From an uncultured Bacteroidales bacterium (GTDB lineage: Bacteria; Bacteroidota; Bacteroidia; Bacteroidales; Muribaculaceae), in the NCBI GenBank assembly GCA_945828175.1, contig CALZQD010000036.1, positions 1 through 10,114 on the forward strand: DNA of 10,114 nucleotides, written 5' to 3'. Made by a program: the position numbers and the translations under genes. The notes under the pieces were generated by a model. It was not told the origin of the DNA. It searched no databases and saw only the letters and a list, made by a program, of their open reading frames with translations. This document shows positions 1 to 8,594 of the stretch, one piece after another (position 1 is the first letter of the stretch; every line of letters starts with the position of its first letter).

Positions 1-52
1 GATATTAATGACTGATAATCATTCATAGTAGATGTGTTTTAAACTGTTAGTT

Positions 53-64
53 TTATTGCAATAA
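53..64. repeat. 12-bp perfect palindrome upstream of ruvA
   Basis: TTATTGCAATAA reads the same on both strands and lies in AT-rich non-coding DNA about 36 bp before the probable -7 element of the ruvA promoter. It could be an operator for a dimeric regulator. In DNA this AT-rich a palindrome of this length can also arise by chance, and it does not extend cleanly beyond 12 bp. Confidence 0.3.
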
Positions 65-99
65 CAACATTGAGTCGGCTTAGGTTTACAAAAAAATGC

Positions 100-107
100 T
101 ATCTTTG
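100..107 (+). promoter_or_regulatory. Probable Bacteroidota-type -7 promoter element for ruvA-sprA
   Basis: TATCTTTG fits the TAnnTTTG -7 consensus recognised by the primary sigma factor of Bacteroidota. It ends 23 bp before the ruvA ATG, so a transcript would start around 112-116 and carry a very short leader. The matching -33 element (TTTG or TTG) is not clear: TTG at 70-72 is too far away and TTTA at 85-87 is too close. It is the only good match upstream of ruvA, and none is visible between ruvA and sprA, so it may serve both genes. Confidence 0.5.
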
Positions 108-130
108 TAGGATATAAAAAGTATGAGACA

Positions 131-715
131 ATGATTGAATATATCAAAGGCGCTGTGGCTGAACTCAATCCCGCAGCGGCCATCATAGAGACGGCAGGCG
201 GCGTGGCCTACGCGCTGCAGATAACGTTGCAGACCTTCTCGGCGCTCGAGGGCAAGACCGAGGCACGGCTGTTGGTGCATGAATCGATACGCGAGGACGC
301 CTGGACGCTCTACGGCTTCCTGACAGCCGACGAGCGCGATATGTTCCGCGCGCTCATAGGCGTGAGCGGCGTCGGCGCCTCGACGGCGAGGATGATTCTG
401 TCGGCGATACCGTCGGCCGAGCTGTCGGCTGTCATCGCCGCGTCAGACGTCAAAAGGCTCAAAGCCGTCAAGGGCGTCGGGGCAAAAACGGCGGAAAGAA
501 TAATTGTTGATTTGCGCGATAAAATAAAACCTGCCGACGATACGTTATTAGTTCAGTCACAGGCCACGTCGGAGACCTTCGACGAAGCGCTCGCCGCACT
601 GGTGATGCTCGGTTTCGCCGCTCCTCAGAGCCGCAAGGTGCTCAGGAAGCTGTTCGACGCCGAACCGTCGATGAAGGTCGAGACCGCGATACGCCGCGCT
701 TTGCCGCTGATGTAG
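131..715 (+). CDS. ruvA: Holliday junction branch migration protein RuvA
   Basis: RuvA binds four-way DNA junctions as a tetramer and loads the RuvB motor, which drives branch migration before RuvC cuts the junction during recombinational repair in the cytoplasm. The 194-residue protein is close to the usual length of about 200. Residues 1-64 fit the N-terminal OB-fold; the acidic pin is present as REDA with E55 and D56, the same positions as in E. coli RuvA. Two helix-hairpin-helix motifs follow, GVSGVGAS at 77-84 and GVGAKTAERI at 115-124. A flexible linker leads to the C-terminal RuvB-binding domain, about 148-194 (DEALAALVMLGF at 151-162). The ATG at 131 gives the family N-terminus MIEYIKG. 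There is no Shine-Dalgarno sequence, only an A-rich leader, which is normal in this phylum. The gene lies 54 bp before sprA on the same strand. The identification is secure. Confidence 0.97.
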   Translation: MIEYIKGAVAELNPAAAIIETAGGVAYALQITLQTFSALEGKTEARLLVHESIREDAWTLYGFLTADERDMFRALIGVSGVGASTARMILSAIPSAELSAVIAASDVKRLKAVKGVGAKTAERIIVDLRDKIKPADDTLLVQSQATSETFDEALAALVMLGFAAPQSRKVLRKLFDAEPSMKVETAIRRALPLM

Positions 716-740
716 ACGGCATTACGGCTGCCGGTCGCAC

Positions 741-760
741 GTCGTGACATGGTCGTGACA
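741..760. repeat. Short direct repeat just before the sprA start
   Basis: GTCGTGACA occurs at 741-749 and again at 752-760, a 9-bp direct repeat with an 11-bp period, in the 54-bp gap between ruvA and sprA. The same stretch holds a six-codon open frame (ATG at 749, TAA at 767-769) whose stop directly abuts the sprA ATG. Repeat and mini-frame may be chance. If real, they would lie in the leader of sprA translation. Confidence 0.35.
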
Positions 761-769
761 GACTTGTAA

Positions 770-3700
770 ATGGGAAAAGACAGAAAGAAGATATATAGCC
801 GCATCGTCGGCATTCTGTCGGCTGTTCTCGTCGCGGGAGCGGTCGCGGTGATGCCGTTTATCGTTACGGGCCAGTATCAGAGCCGGGGCATCACGCCTCC
901 GCCGCCGGCGTCCTATCAGCCGTCGCTCGTCCGGGCCGCCGATTCGATAATGATGCCTTTCCCGATACAACAGACTGTGCCGCAGAACTATGAGGCGCTT
1001 ATGGCCGACGAGTTGGCCTACGACCTGACGACGCCGTCGAACATCAAGACTCAGGCCGAGTATGATCCCGAGACGGGCTTCTACGTCGTGCGCACCAAGG
1101 TTGGCGATTTCGACGTCGCGACGCCTTTCATGCTGACACCCGCGCAGTATAACAACTGGCAGTTGCGGCGCTCGATGCAGCAGTATTACCGCGAGCGCAA
1201 CCTCGCCCTGGTCACCGAGACCGAGAAGCAGCCCTTCAATATCTTCGACATGAACTTCGCTCTCGGGCCGCTCGAGAAGATTTTCGGCCCGGGCGGCGTG
1301 CAGCTCAAGACCCAGGGCTCGGTGCAGGTGTCGATGGGCATCAAGAGCAACAAGACCGACAATCCCTCGCTGTCGCTGTCGTCGCGCCGCAAGACCTACT
1401 TCGACTTCGATCAGAAGATTCAGGCCACGATTGCCGCGAGCGTCGGCGACCGCCTGAAATTCAACATGACATACAACACCGACGCTACCTTCGACTTCGA
1501 CTCGAAGAACCTCAAGCTCGCCTACGAGGGCAAGGAGGACGACATCGTCAAGTCGATCGAGGCCGGCAATGTGTCGATGACGACGGGCTCGTCGCTAATC
1601 CGCGGAAGCACAGCGCTTTTCGGCATCAAATCGAAGCTGCAGTTCGGCAAACTGACTGCCACGGCGCTCGTGTCGCAGCAGAACTCAGAGTCGAAATCGG
1701 TCAACACCAAGGGCGGCGTGCAGACGACGAAATTCTCGGTCAACATCGACCAGTATGACCAGAACCGCCACTTCTTCCTGAGCCAGTTCTTCCGCGACAA
1801 CTACGACAAATTCGCCTCGCGCGTGCCCTACGTTTCGTCGGGCGTCAACATCACCCGCATCGAGGTTTGGGTGACCAACAAGAACGGCCGCTACGACCAG
1901 TCGCGCAACCTCGTGGCTTTCATGGACCTCGGCGAGAACAAGGTGATCTCGAACAGCCACTGGGCAGGCAATCCGTCGCTCGACAATCCGTCGAACAACT
2001 CAAACGACCTGCTGTCGACCATCAAGAACCAGTATCCCGAGGCGCGCAACATCAACCTCGTGACACAGGTGCTCGAGCCGCTGTCGGTCTACGGCATCGA
2101 AGGCGGCCGCGACTATGAGAAGGTCGAGAGCGCCCGCATGCTCAGCTCAAATGAATACGACCTCAACGCCACCCTCGGCTACATCTCGATAAAAAGCGCA
2201 TTGAACGCCGACGAGGTGCTGGCCGTGGCCTTCGAATATACCTACGGCGGCCAGGTCTATCAGGTCGGTGAGTTCTCGGGCGACATCACCAACACCGAGA
2301 GTGCCCTCTTCGTCAAGATGCTCAAGAGCACGACGACGTCGCCCCGTCTACCGATGTGGCGACTGATGATGAAAAACGTCTACTCGCTTGGCGGCTACCA
2401 GATTCAGAAGAAAAATTTCAAGCTCAACATCAAATATCTGAGCGACACAACAGGCACCAAAATCAACTATCTGCCCGTCGCCGGCCTCAACAACAAATCA
2501 CTGCTGCAGGTGATGAACCTCGACCGCCTCGACAACAACGAGGAGAGCAACCCCGACGGCTTCTTCGACTTCGTCACGGGCTACACCGTGCTGCCTCAGA
2601 CCGGCAAGATCATCTTCCCCGTCGCCGAGCCTTTCGGTAGCCATTTAGCACAGGCGATAGGCAATCCGGCCATAGCGCAGCAGTATGTCTATCAGGAACT
2701 TTACGACTCGACGCAGGTCGTTGCGCGCCAGTTTGCCGACAAGAACAAATTCATCCTCGAAGGTGAATACCAGGCCTCGTCGGGCTCGCAGATCAGGCTC
2801 AACGCCATGAACGTGCCGCGCGGGTCGGTCATCGTCACCGCCGGCGGCGTCCGACTCGTCGAGAACTCAGATTATACCGTCGACTACTCGATGGGCATAG
2901 TCACCATCACCAACCAGTCGATCATCGACTCGGGGCAGAGCGTCAGCGTGACCCTCGAAAACCAGTCGCTCTTCTCGACGCAGCGCAAGTCGCTGATAGG
3001 CCTCGACCTGCAGTATCAGTTCAGCAAGGCCCTCAACGTCGGCGCGACGATGTTACATTTCTCAGAGAAGGCCATGACCGAGAAGGTCAATATCGGCGAC
3101 GAGACCGTCAACAACACGATGCTCGGCCTCAACCTGAGCTATAATCAGGATTTCATGTGGCTGACCAACCTGCTCAACAAAATTCCGACCGTCAACGCCG
3201 TGCAGCCCTCGCGCCTGAGCCTCACCGCCGAATACGCCAAGCTGCTGCCCCACGCCCAGAAGTCGGGCTCGAACAAAGGTTCGTCGTATGTCGACGACTT
3301 CGAGTCGGCCCAGACGGGCATAGACCTTCGCTCGCCCTACAGCTGGTTCCTCGCCTCGACGCCCTACGACCCCGGCAAGGACGCCCTCTTCCCCGAGGCG
3401 TCACTGAGCAACAACGTCGCCTACGGCAAAAACCGCGCGCTGATCAACTGGTACTATATCGACCGAATGTTTACGATGCGCAACTCGTCGCTCGCTCCCG
3501 GCTATATCAAGAGCGACCTCGAGCAGCTGTCGAACCCCTATGTGCGCGAAGTCACCTCGCGCGAGATATTCCCCGGCCGCCAGCTGAGCTACGGCGAGTC
3601 GTCGACGATACAGACTCTCAACCTCTCGTTCTACCCGACAGAGCGCGGCCCCTATAACCTCGACGCCGAAGACATCGACGAGCGCGGCAACCTGCTCAAC

Positions 3701-6700
3701 CCCGAGAAACGCTGGGGCGGCATCATGCGCCGAATGGACAACACCAACTTCGAGCAGAGCAACATCGAATATGTGCAGTTTTGGATGATGAACCCCTTCC
3801 TCGACCCCGAGAACCCCAACTACGACGGCGGCGACCTCTACTTCAATTTCGGCGAAATCTCAGAGGACATCCTCAAGGACGGTCTGAAAAGATACGAGAA
3901 CGGCATACCCTACTACGGCAACGACCAGTATCTGACCGAAAGCGCCTGGGGCCGTGTGTCGACGCAGAACTCGCTGACATACTCGTTTGACAACAACACC
4001 GGCTCGCGCCTCGTTCAGGACGTCGGTCTCGACGGCCTGCCAAACGATGACGAATTCAATTTCTCGAGCTACAAGGACTATCTCGACCGCCTGCGCCAGC
4101 GTCTTCCGGCCTCGACCGTGGCCGAGATGGAGCAGGACCGCTTCTCGCCGTTCAACGACCCGGCCGGCGACAACTATCACTTCTACCGCGGCTATGACTA
4201 TGACGAGCAGCGTCTCGGAATCCTCGCCCGCTATAAGCGCTACAACGGCGTCGAGGGCAACTCGCTGTCGCCCGACGAGGCTGACGATCCCTTATATCAG
4301 TCGTCGCGAAGCGTGCCCGACGTCGAGGATATCAACCAGGACAACACCCTCAACGAATACGAGCGCTACTTCCAGTACCGTGTGTCGATTCGTCCCGAAG
4401 ACCTTGTCGTCGGCCGTAATTTCATCACCGACAAGCAGACATCTATCGTCCGCACCCGCGACGGCAAGGACCAGGAGGTCGAATGGTATCAGTTCAAGAT
4501 ACCCTTGAGCGACTACGAGAAGGTCGTCGGCTCGATCAACGACTTCACAACCATACGCTTCGCGCGTATGTTCATGACCGGTTTCAAGCAGGTCACCCAC
4601 CTGCGCTTCGCCACCCTCGAGCTCGTCCGCGGCGAATGGCGCGGCTATGACTTCAACCTCAACAACCGCGGCGACCAGCCCGCCGAAGGCCAGCTCGACC
4701 TCTCGGTCGTCAACATCGAGGAGAACGCCGACCGCGAGCCCGTCAACTATGTGCTGCCTCCGGGCGTGACGCGAATCACCGACCCCGGCCAGAGCCAGAT
4801 TACCCAGCTCAACGAGCAGTCGATGTCGATGAAGGTCACCGGCCTTGACGCCGGCGATGCCCGCGGCGTCTACCGCAACACCCAGCTCGACCTGCGCAAC
4901 TACAGCCGCATGCAGATGTGGGTTCACGCCGAGGCTCTCATCGACGACGTCACCAACCTCAAGTCGGGCGAGCTCTCGATATTCCTGCGCCTCGGCTCCG
5001 ACGTCAAGAGCAACTACTATGAATATGAAGTACCGTTGGCGCTGACACCTCCCGGCAAATACAACCAATATCTGACCTCCGACCGCTATATCGTCTGGCC
5101 CGAGAGCAACTACCTCAACTTCAACCTCCAGACCCTCGTCGACCTTAAGAAGAAACGCAACGAGGCCCAGCGCAACGAAGAGCGCGGCGTAGGCTTCGCC
5201 ACGCTCTTCACCGGCCGCGACCCCGACAACGAGCGCAACCGCATCGCCGTCATCGGCAACCCGACGCTGAGCGACGTGCGAGTGATGCTCATCGGTGTGC
5301 GCAACAACGCCTCGAGCACCAAAGACGGCATCGTCTGGGTCAACGAGCTTAAAGTAACCGACTTCAACGAAGAAGGCGGCTGGGCTGCCAAGGCCAACGC
5401 CACGCTCAACCTCTCGGACATCGCCACGCTGAACTTCGGCACACATATCGAGACCGCGGGCTTCGGCGGCGTCGACCAGTCGCTCAACGAGCGCCGTCTC
5501 GACGACTACCATCAGTATAACTTCGCCGTGCAGGGCGACCTCGGCCGCTTCCTGCCCGAAAAGGTCAAGCTCCGCGCGCCGATCTACTACTCGGTGTCGA
5601 AAGAGAAGACCTCGCCCAAATATAACCCGCTCGACCAGGACGTGCTGCTCAAGGACGCTCTCGACGGCTGCGCCAACAAACACGAGCGCGACTCGATAGA
5701 GAGCTACGCCGTCGAACACTCGAAGATCGAGAACTTCTCGCTCTCGGGCCTGAAATTCGACGTGCAGAGCAAGAACCCGATGCCCTGGGACCCCGCCAAC
5801 TTCACCATCAACTTCTCGTTCAGCAAGCAGACCAAGATGGACCCGACGACCGAGTATGAATATACCAACGACTACCGCGGCTCGTTCCAGTACTCCTACA
5901 CGCCATTTATCAAGGGCCTCAAGCCTTTCAGCTTCATAAAGTCGAAGAACAAGAACCTCAAGTTTATCAAAGACTGGGAGATTCAGTGGCTGCCGAACAA
6001 CATCGCGTTCCAGACCAACATGTCGCGCTACTACTACGAACAGCAGACGAGGTCTGAGACCGACGTCATGTTCCAGCTGCCCGTGTCGGTGAGCAAAAAC
6101 TTCCTCTGGGACCGCCAGCTGTCGCTGACATGGAACATCATCAAGAGCCTGAGCCTGACATTCAACTCAAACACCTCGGCCCGCATCGAGGAGACCGTCG
6201 GCGCCGTCAACCGCAAGCTCTTCCCCGACAAATACCGCGAGTGGAAAGACACCGTCTGGCAGAGCATCCTGTCGATGGGTACGCCCTGGGCCTACAACCA
6301 GACCTTCACGGGCCAGTATCGCGCGCCTTTCTCGAAGATACCCGCCATCGACTTCCTCTCGGGCAACGTCAGCTATAACGCCACCTACAAGTGGGACCGC
6401 GGCGCAACGATCGACGGCGTCAAGATCGGCAACACCATCGCCAACCAGGCGACATGGTCGGCCGACGGACGCATCAACTTCGAGAGTATCTATAACAAGA
6501 TACCTCTGTTCAAAAACGTCACCAAGCGCTTCGCCAACACGCGCAAGACCGACGCCCGAGTCAAACGCGCCAAGAAATTCGAGCGCACATACAAACTGCT
6601 GCCCGACACGAGTCTGATAATCAAGCATAATCTGAATGTAAAGAACGTCAAGGTCACGGCGACGACGGTCGACGGCAAGCCCTTCGCCGTCAAAACGCGG

Positions 6701-8227
6701 CCAATCGACCAGAAAAGCATAGAGATTCTCACCCGAGGCGACGACAACATCAAGTTCACCGTCACCGAGGTGCTTAAGGAAGAGCGTCCGCTGCTGCGCG
6801 ACATCGGCGAATATGCCCTGCGCTTCGTGCTGTCGCCGCGCAATATCTCGGTGCGCTACCGCAACACGCGCTCGATGTCGATACCGCTCTTCGCGCCCGA
6901 AATCGGCAACATCTTCGGCCAGTCGAAATCCTACGGCCCGATGTCGCCGGGTCTCGACTTCGCCTTCGGCTTCACCGACGAGAGCTATCTCGACAAGGCC
7001 CTGAAACGCGGCTGGCTCATCACCGACGACGGCCAGACATCGCCCGCAATCATCTCGCGCGGCACCGAGCTCAACATCGAGGCCAACCTCGAGCTGTTCA
7101 AGGGCTTCAAGGTGCAGCTGACATTCAACCGCACCGATAACCGCAACTCGCAGATACAGTTTATGTACGACGACATGCCGACATCGCTCTCGGGCTCATA
7201 CACCAAGACCCACTGCGCCCTTGCGTCGGCCCTGAAGAGCTCAAACGCCAAGAACGGCTACCAGTCGGACGCCTTCGACAAATTCCTCTCGGGCATACCT
7301 GTCGTGCGCCAGCGCGTCGAGTCGCAGTATCAGGGCCTCAGCTATCCCGATGCCGGCTTCATCAAGGGCACGGCCCAGGCCGGCATACCCTTCGACCCTG
7401 AGGTAGGCACCGTCAGCGAGACTTCGAGCGACGTGCTCATTCCCGCCTTCATCGCCGCCTATTCGGGCAAAGACCCGCGCAAGATCTATCTCGACCCCTT
7501 CCCGTCGTTCTCGGCTGTGCTGCCCAACTGGCGCATAACCTACGATGGCCTTATCAACATGGGCAACATGAGGTCTATATTCAAGACCTTCACGCTGACC
7601 CACGCCTACCAGTGTACCTACTCGGTCGGCTCCTACAACTCATACCTCAACTGGGTGAGCGCCGACGGCCAGCGCCTCGGCTTCACGCTCGACGAGCTGA
7701 CGGGCCGCCCGATACCCTCGTCGCCCTACAACATCTCGTCGGTGGCCATCACCGAGCGCTTCGCTCCGCTCTTCGGCGTCAACGTTACGATGAACAACAA
7801 TGTGCAGTTCAACGCCGAGTACCGCGACCAGCGCACGCTGACGCTCAACACCTCGGCCGGACAGGTCGTCGAGGCCACCACGCGCGGCATCACCATCGGC
7901 GCCGGGTATAAGTTCGTAAACTTCAACACCGTGCTGAAAATCAAAGGTTCGCAGCAGGGCGTCAGCAACGACCTGACGGTCAACGCCGACGTGTCGTTCC
8001 AGAACAACCAGGCCCTGATACGCCGCATCGAGAGCAACTACACCCAGCCCACAAGCGGCACCAAGACCGTCAACATCAACTTCACGGCCAGCTATGTGCT
8101 GAGCCGCCGCCTGACCCTGTCGGCCTACTTCGACCACCAGGTCAACACACCTATAGTCACAACGAGCGCCTATCCGACCACCAACAGCTCATACGGCATC
8201 TCGGTCAACCTCTCACTCGCACGTTAA
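770..8227 (+). CDS. sprA: SprA/Sov, type IX secretion system outer-membrane translocon
   Basis: SprA (Sov in Porphyromonas gingivalis) is the outer-membrane channel of the type IX secretion system. It is a single-chain 36-strand beta-barrel that passes folded cargo carrying a C-terminal sorting domain to the surface, working with PorV, a periplasmic plug and the GldKLMN motor. This copy has 2485 residues, matching the family's roughly 2400-2500, with no frameshift or internal stop. The start at 770 gives a basic N-terminus (KDRKK) and a hydrophobic segment at about 11-33, a signal peptide with an unclear cleavage site. SprA_N-type sequence covers about 60-500, including a conserved block at about 173-330. 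The family motif SYVDDFESAQ lies near 839-848, and a second SprA_N-like region covers about 1080-1560. Alternating polar and hydrophobic strands with aromatic residues continue to the last strand, SYGISVNLSLAR. Two calcium-loop-like segments occur at 1084-1095 and 1187-1198. Only three cysteines were seen (1634, 2149, 2282). Other T9SS genes and cargo would lie outside this window. Confidence 0.96.
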   Translation: MGKDRKKIYSRIVGILSAVLVAGAVAVMPFIVTGQYQSRGITPPPPASYQPSLVRAADSIMMPFPIQQTVPQNYEALMADELAYDLTTPSNIKTQAEYDPETGFYVVRTKVGDFDVATPFMLTPAQYNNWQLRRSMQQYYRERNLALVTETEKQPFNIFDMNFALGPLEKIFGPGGVQLKTQGSVQVSMGIKSNKTDNPSLSLSSRRKTYFDFDQKIQATIAASVGDRLKFNMTYNTDATFDFDSKNLKLAYEGKEDDIVKSIEAGNVSMTTGSSLIRGSTALFGIKSKLQFGKLTATALVSQQNSESKSVNTKGGVQTTKFSVNIDQYDQNRHFFLSQFFRDNYDKFASRVPYVSSGVNITRIEVWVTNKNGRYDQSRNLVAFMDLGENKVISNSHWAGNPSLDNPSNNSNDLLSTIKNQYPEARNINLVTQVLEPLSVYGIEGGRDYEKVESARMLSSNEYDLNATLGYISIKSALNADEVLAVAFEYTYGGQVYQVGEFSGDITNTESALFVKMLKSTTTSPRLPMWRLMMKNVYSLGGYQIQKKNFKLNIKYLSDTTGTKINYLPVAGLNNKSLLQVMNLDRLDNNEESNPDGFFDFVTGYTVLPQTGKIIFPVAEPFGSHLAQAIGNPAIAQQYVYQELYDSTQVVARQFADKNKFILEGEYQASSGSQIRLNAMNVPRGSVIVTAGGVRLVENSDYTVDYSMGIVTITNQSIIDSGQSVSVTLENQSLFSTQRKSLIGLDLQYQFSKALNVGATMLHFSEKAMTEKVNIGDETVNNTMLGLNLSYNQDFMWLTNLLNKIPTVNAVQPSRLSLTAEYAKLLPHAQKSGSNKGSSYVDDFESAQTGIDLRSPYSWFLASTPYDPGKDALFPEASLSNNVAYGKNRALINWYYIDRMFTMRNSSLAPGYIKSDLEQLSNPYVREVTSREIFPGRQLSYGESSTIQTLNLSFYPTERGPYNLDAEDIDERGNLLNPEKRWGGIMRRMDNTNFEQSNIEYVQFWMMNPFLDPENPNYDGGDLYFNFGEISEDILKDGLKRYENGIPYYGNDQYLTESAWGRVSTQNSLTYSFDNNTGSRLVQDVGLDGLPNDDEFNFSSYKDYLDRLRQRLPASTVAEMEQDRFSPFNDPAGDNYHFYRGYDYDEQRLGILARYKRYNGVEGNSLSPDEADDPLYQSSRSVPDVEDINQDNTLNEYERYFQYRVSIRPEDLVVGRNFITDKQTSIVRTRDGKDQEVEWYQFKIPLSDYEKVVGSINDFTTIRFARMFMTGFKQVTHLRFATLELVRGEWRGYDFNLNNRGDQPAEGQLDLSVVNIEENADREPVNYVLPPGVTRITDPGQSQITQLNEQSMSMKVTGLDAGDARGVYRNTQLDLRNYSRMQMWVHAEALIDDVTNLKSGELSIFLRLGSDVKSNYYEYEVPLALTPPGKYNQYLTSDRYIVWPESNYLNFNLQTLVDLKKKRNEAQRNEERGVGFATLFTGRDPDNERNRIAVIGNPTLSDVRVMLIGVRNNASSTKDGIVWVNELKVTDFNEEGGWAAKANATLNLSDIATLNFGTHIETAGFGGVDQSLNERRLDDYHQYNFAVQGDLGRFLPEKVKLRAPIYYSVSKEKTSPKYNPLDQDVLLKDALDGCANKHERDSIESYAVEHSKIENFSLSGLKFDVQSKNPMPWDPANFTINFSFSKQTKMDPTTEYEYTNDYRGSFQYSYTPFIKGLKPFSFIKSKNKNLKFIKDWEIQWLPNNIAFQTNMSRYYYEQQTRSETDVMFQLPVSVSKNFLWDRQLSLTWNIIKSLSLTFNSNTSARIEETVGAVNRKLFPDKYREWKDTVWQSILSMGTPWAYNQTFTGQYRAPFSKIPAIDFLSGNVSYNATYKWDRGATIDGVKIGNTIANQATWSADGRINFESIYNKIPLFKNVTKRFANTRKTDARVKRAKKFERTYKLLPDTSLIIKHNLNVKNVKVTATTVDGKPFAVKTRPIDQKSIEILTRGDDNIKFTVTEVLKEERPLLRDIGEYALRFVLSPRNISVRYRNTRSMSIPLFAPEIGNIFGQSKSYGPMSPGLDFAFGFTDESYLDKALKRGWLITDDGQTSPAIISRGTELNIEANLELFKGFKVQLTFNRTDNRNSQIQFMYDDMPTSLSGSYTKTHCALASALKSSNAKNGYQSDAFDKFLSGIPVVRQRVESQYQGLSYPDAGFIKGTAQAGIPFDPEVGTVSETSSDVLIPAFIAAYSGKDPRKIYLDPFPSFSAVLPNWRITYDGLINMGNMRSIFKTFTLTHAYQCTYSVGSYNSYLNWVSADGQRLGFTLDELTGRPIPSSPYNISSVAITERFAPLFGVNVTMNNNVQFNAEYRDQRTLTLNTSAGQVVEATTRGITIGAGYKFVNFNTVLKIKGSQQGVSNDLTVNADVSFQNNQALIRRIESNYTQPTSGTKTVNINFTASYVLSRRLTLSAYFDHQVNTPIVTTSAYPTTNSSYGISVNLSLAR

Positions 8228-8237
8228 TCACGACAAA

Positions 8238-8594
8238 ACGAAAAGACACCTCGCAGATATACTTTTATCATTCTTATAGGCAGCCTGCTCGGGTAACGGC
8301 GACAAGTCGGACTACCGGGCATTCTGCGACAGCGTCGCGACGCTCTCGCCCGGCGAAGCCTATTCCCTCTGCCGCACACGTCTCGCAGCCGACCCTGACG
8401 CTGACGGACGCCTCTATCACGCCGCTTACTACAAGGCCATCGACGCCGACTCGGTCACAGACTACGCCCGACTGCTCGACTCAATCAGCGTCGCCGGCGG
8501 CAAATCGCCAAACCGCAATTATATAGCCGCCTTCCGTTCGGTCTGCTCATATGTTAACGTGATTCCTTATATCGAACTCACGTTAATTTACTGA
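8238..8594 (+). pseudogene. Decayed lipoprotein gene remnant
   Basis: This stretch has no intact gene but reads as protein in one frame from 8280 to the TGA at 8592-8594. It begins AACSGNGDKSDYRAF, has sprA-like codon use (GAC, GCC, CTC, TCG), and has no stop until the end. Read in the same frame upstream, 8238-8282 gives TKRHLADILLSFL, a TAG at 8277-8279, then AACSG. That is a lipoprotein signal peptide with an L-A-A-C-like lipobox, in which the start would be ACG instead of ATG and one hydrophobic codon has become TAG. Two point changes would restore it. The body, about 85 residues, is acidic and probably helical (for example RLYHAAYYKAIDADSV), perhaps TPR-like; I do not recognise a family. 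After about 8548 the sequence turns AT-rich and enters a hairpin, so the 3' end is probably lost as well. It starts 10 bp after the sprA stop, so it may once have been the third gene of that operon. Sequencing error is an alternative to real decay. Confidence 0.55.

Noticed and set aside
1..130. A small gene or RNA before ruvA
   Set aside because: The stretch is AT-rich with stops in the frames I read, has no tRNA-like fold that I can see, and shows only a promoter element, a palindrome and a Fur-like core.
4292..5719. 475-codon open frame on the minus strand inside sprA
   Set aside because: It lies wholly antisense to sprA, is valine/alanine/glutamate-rich with no recognisable domain, and arises from sprA's codon bias (GAC, CTC, GTC, AAC), which rarely gives stops in that complementary frame.
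7640..8137. 165-codon minus-strand frame inside the 3' part of sprA
   Set aside because: It is antisense to conserved barrel strands of SprA, with the same valine/alanine/glutamate-rich bias as the other shadow frames and no domain.
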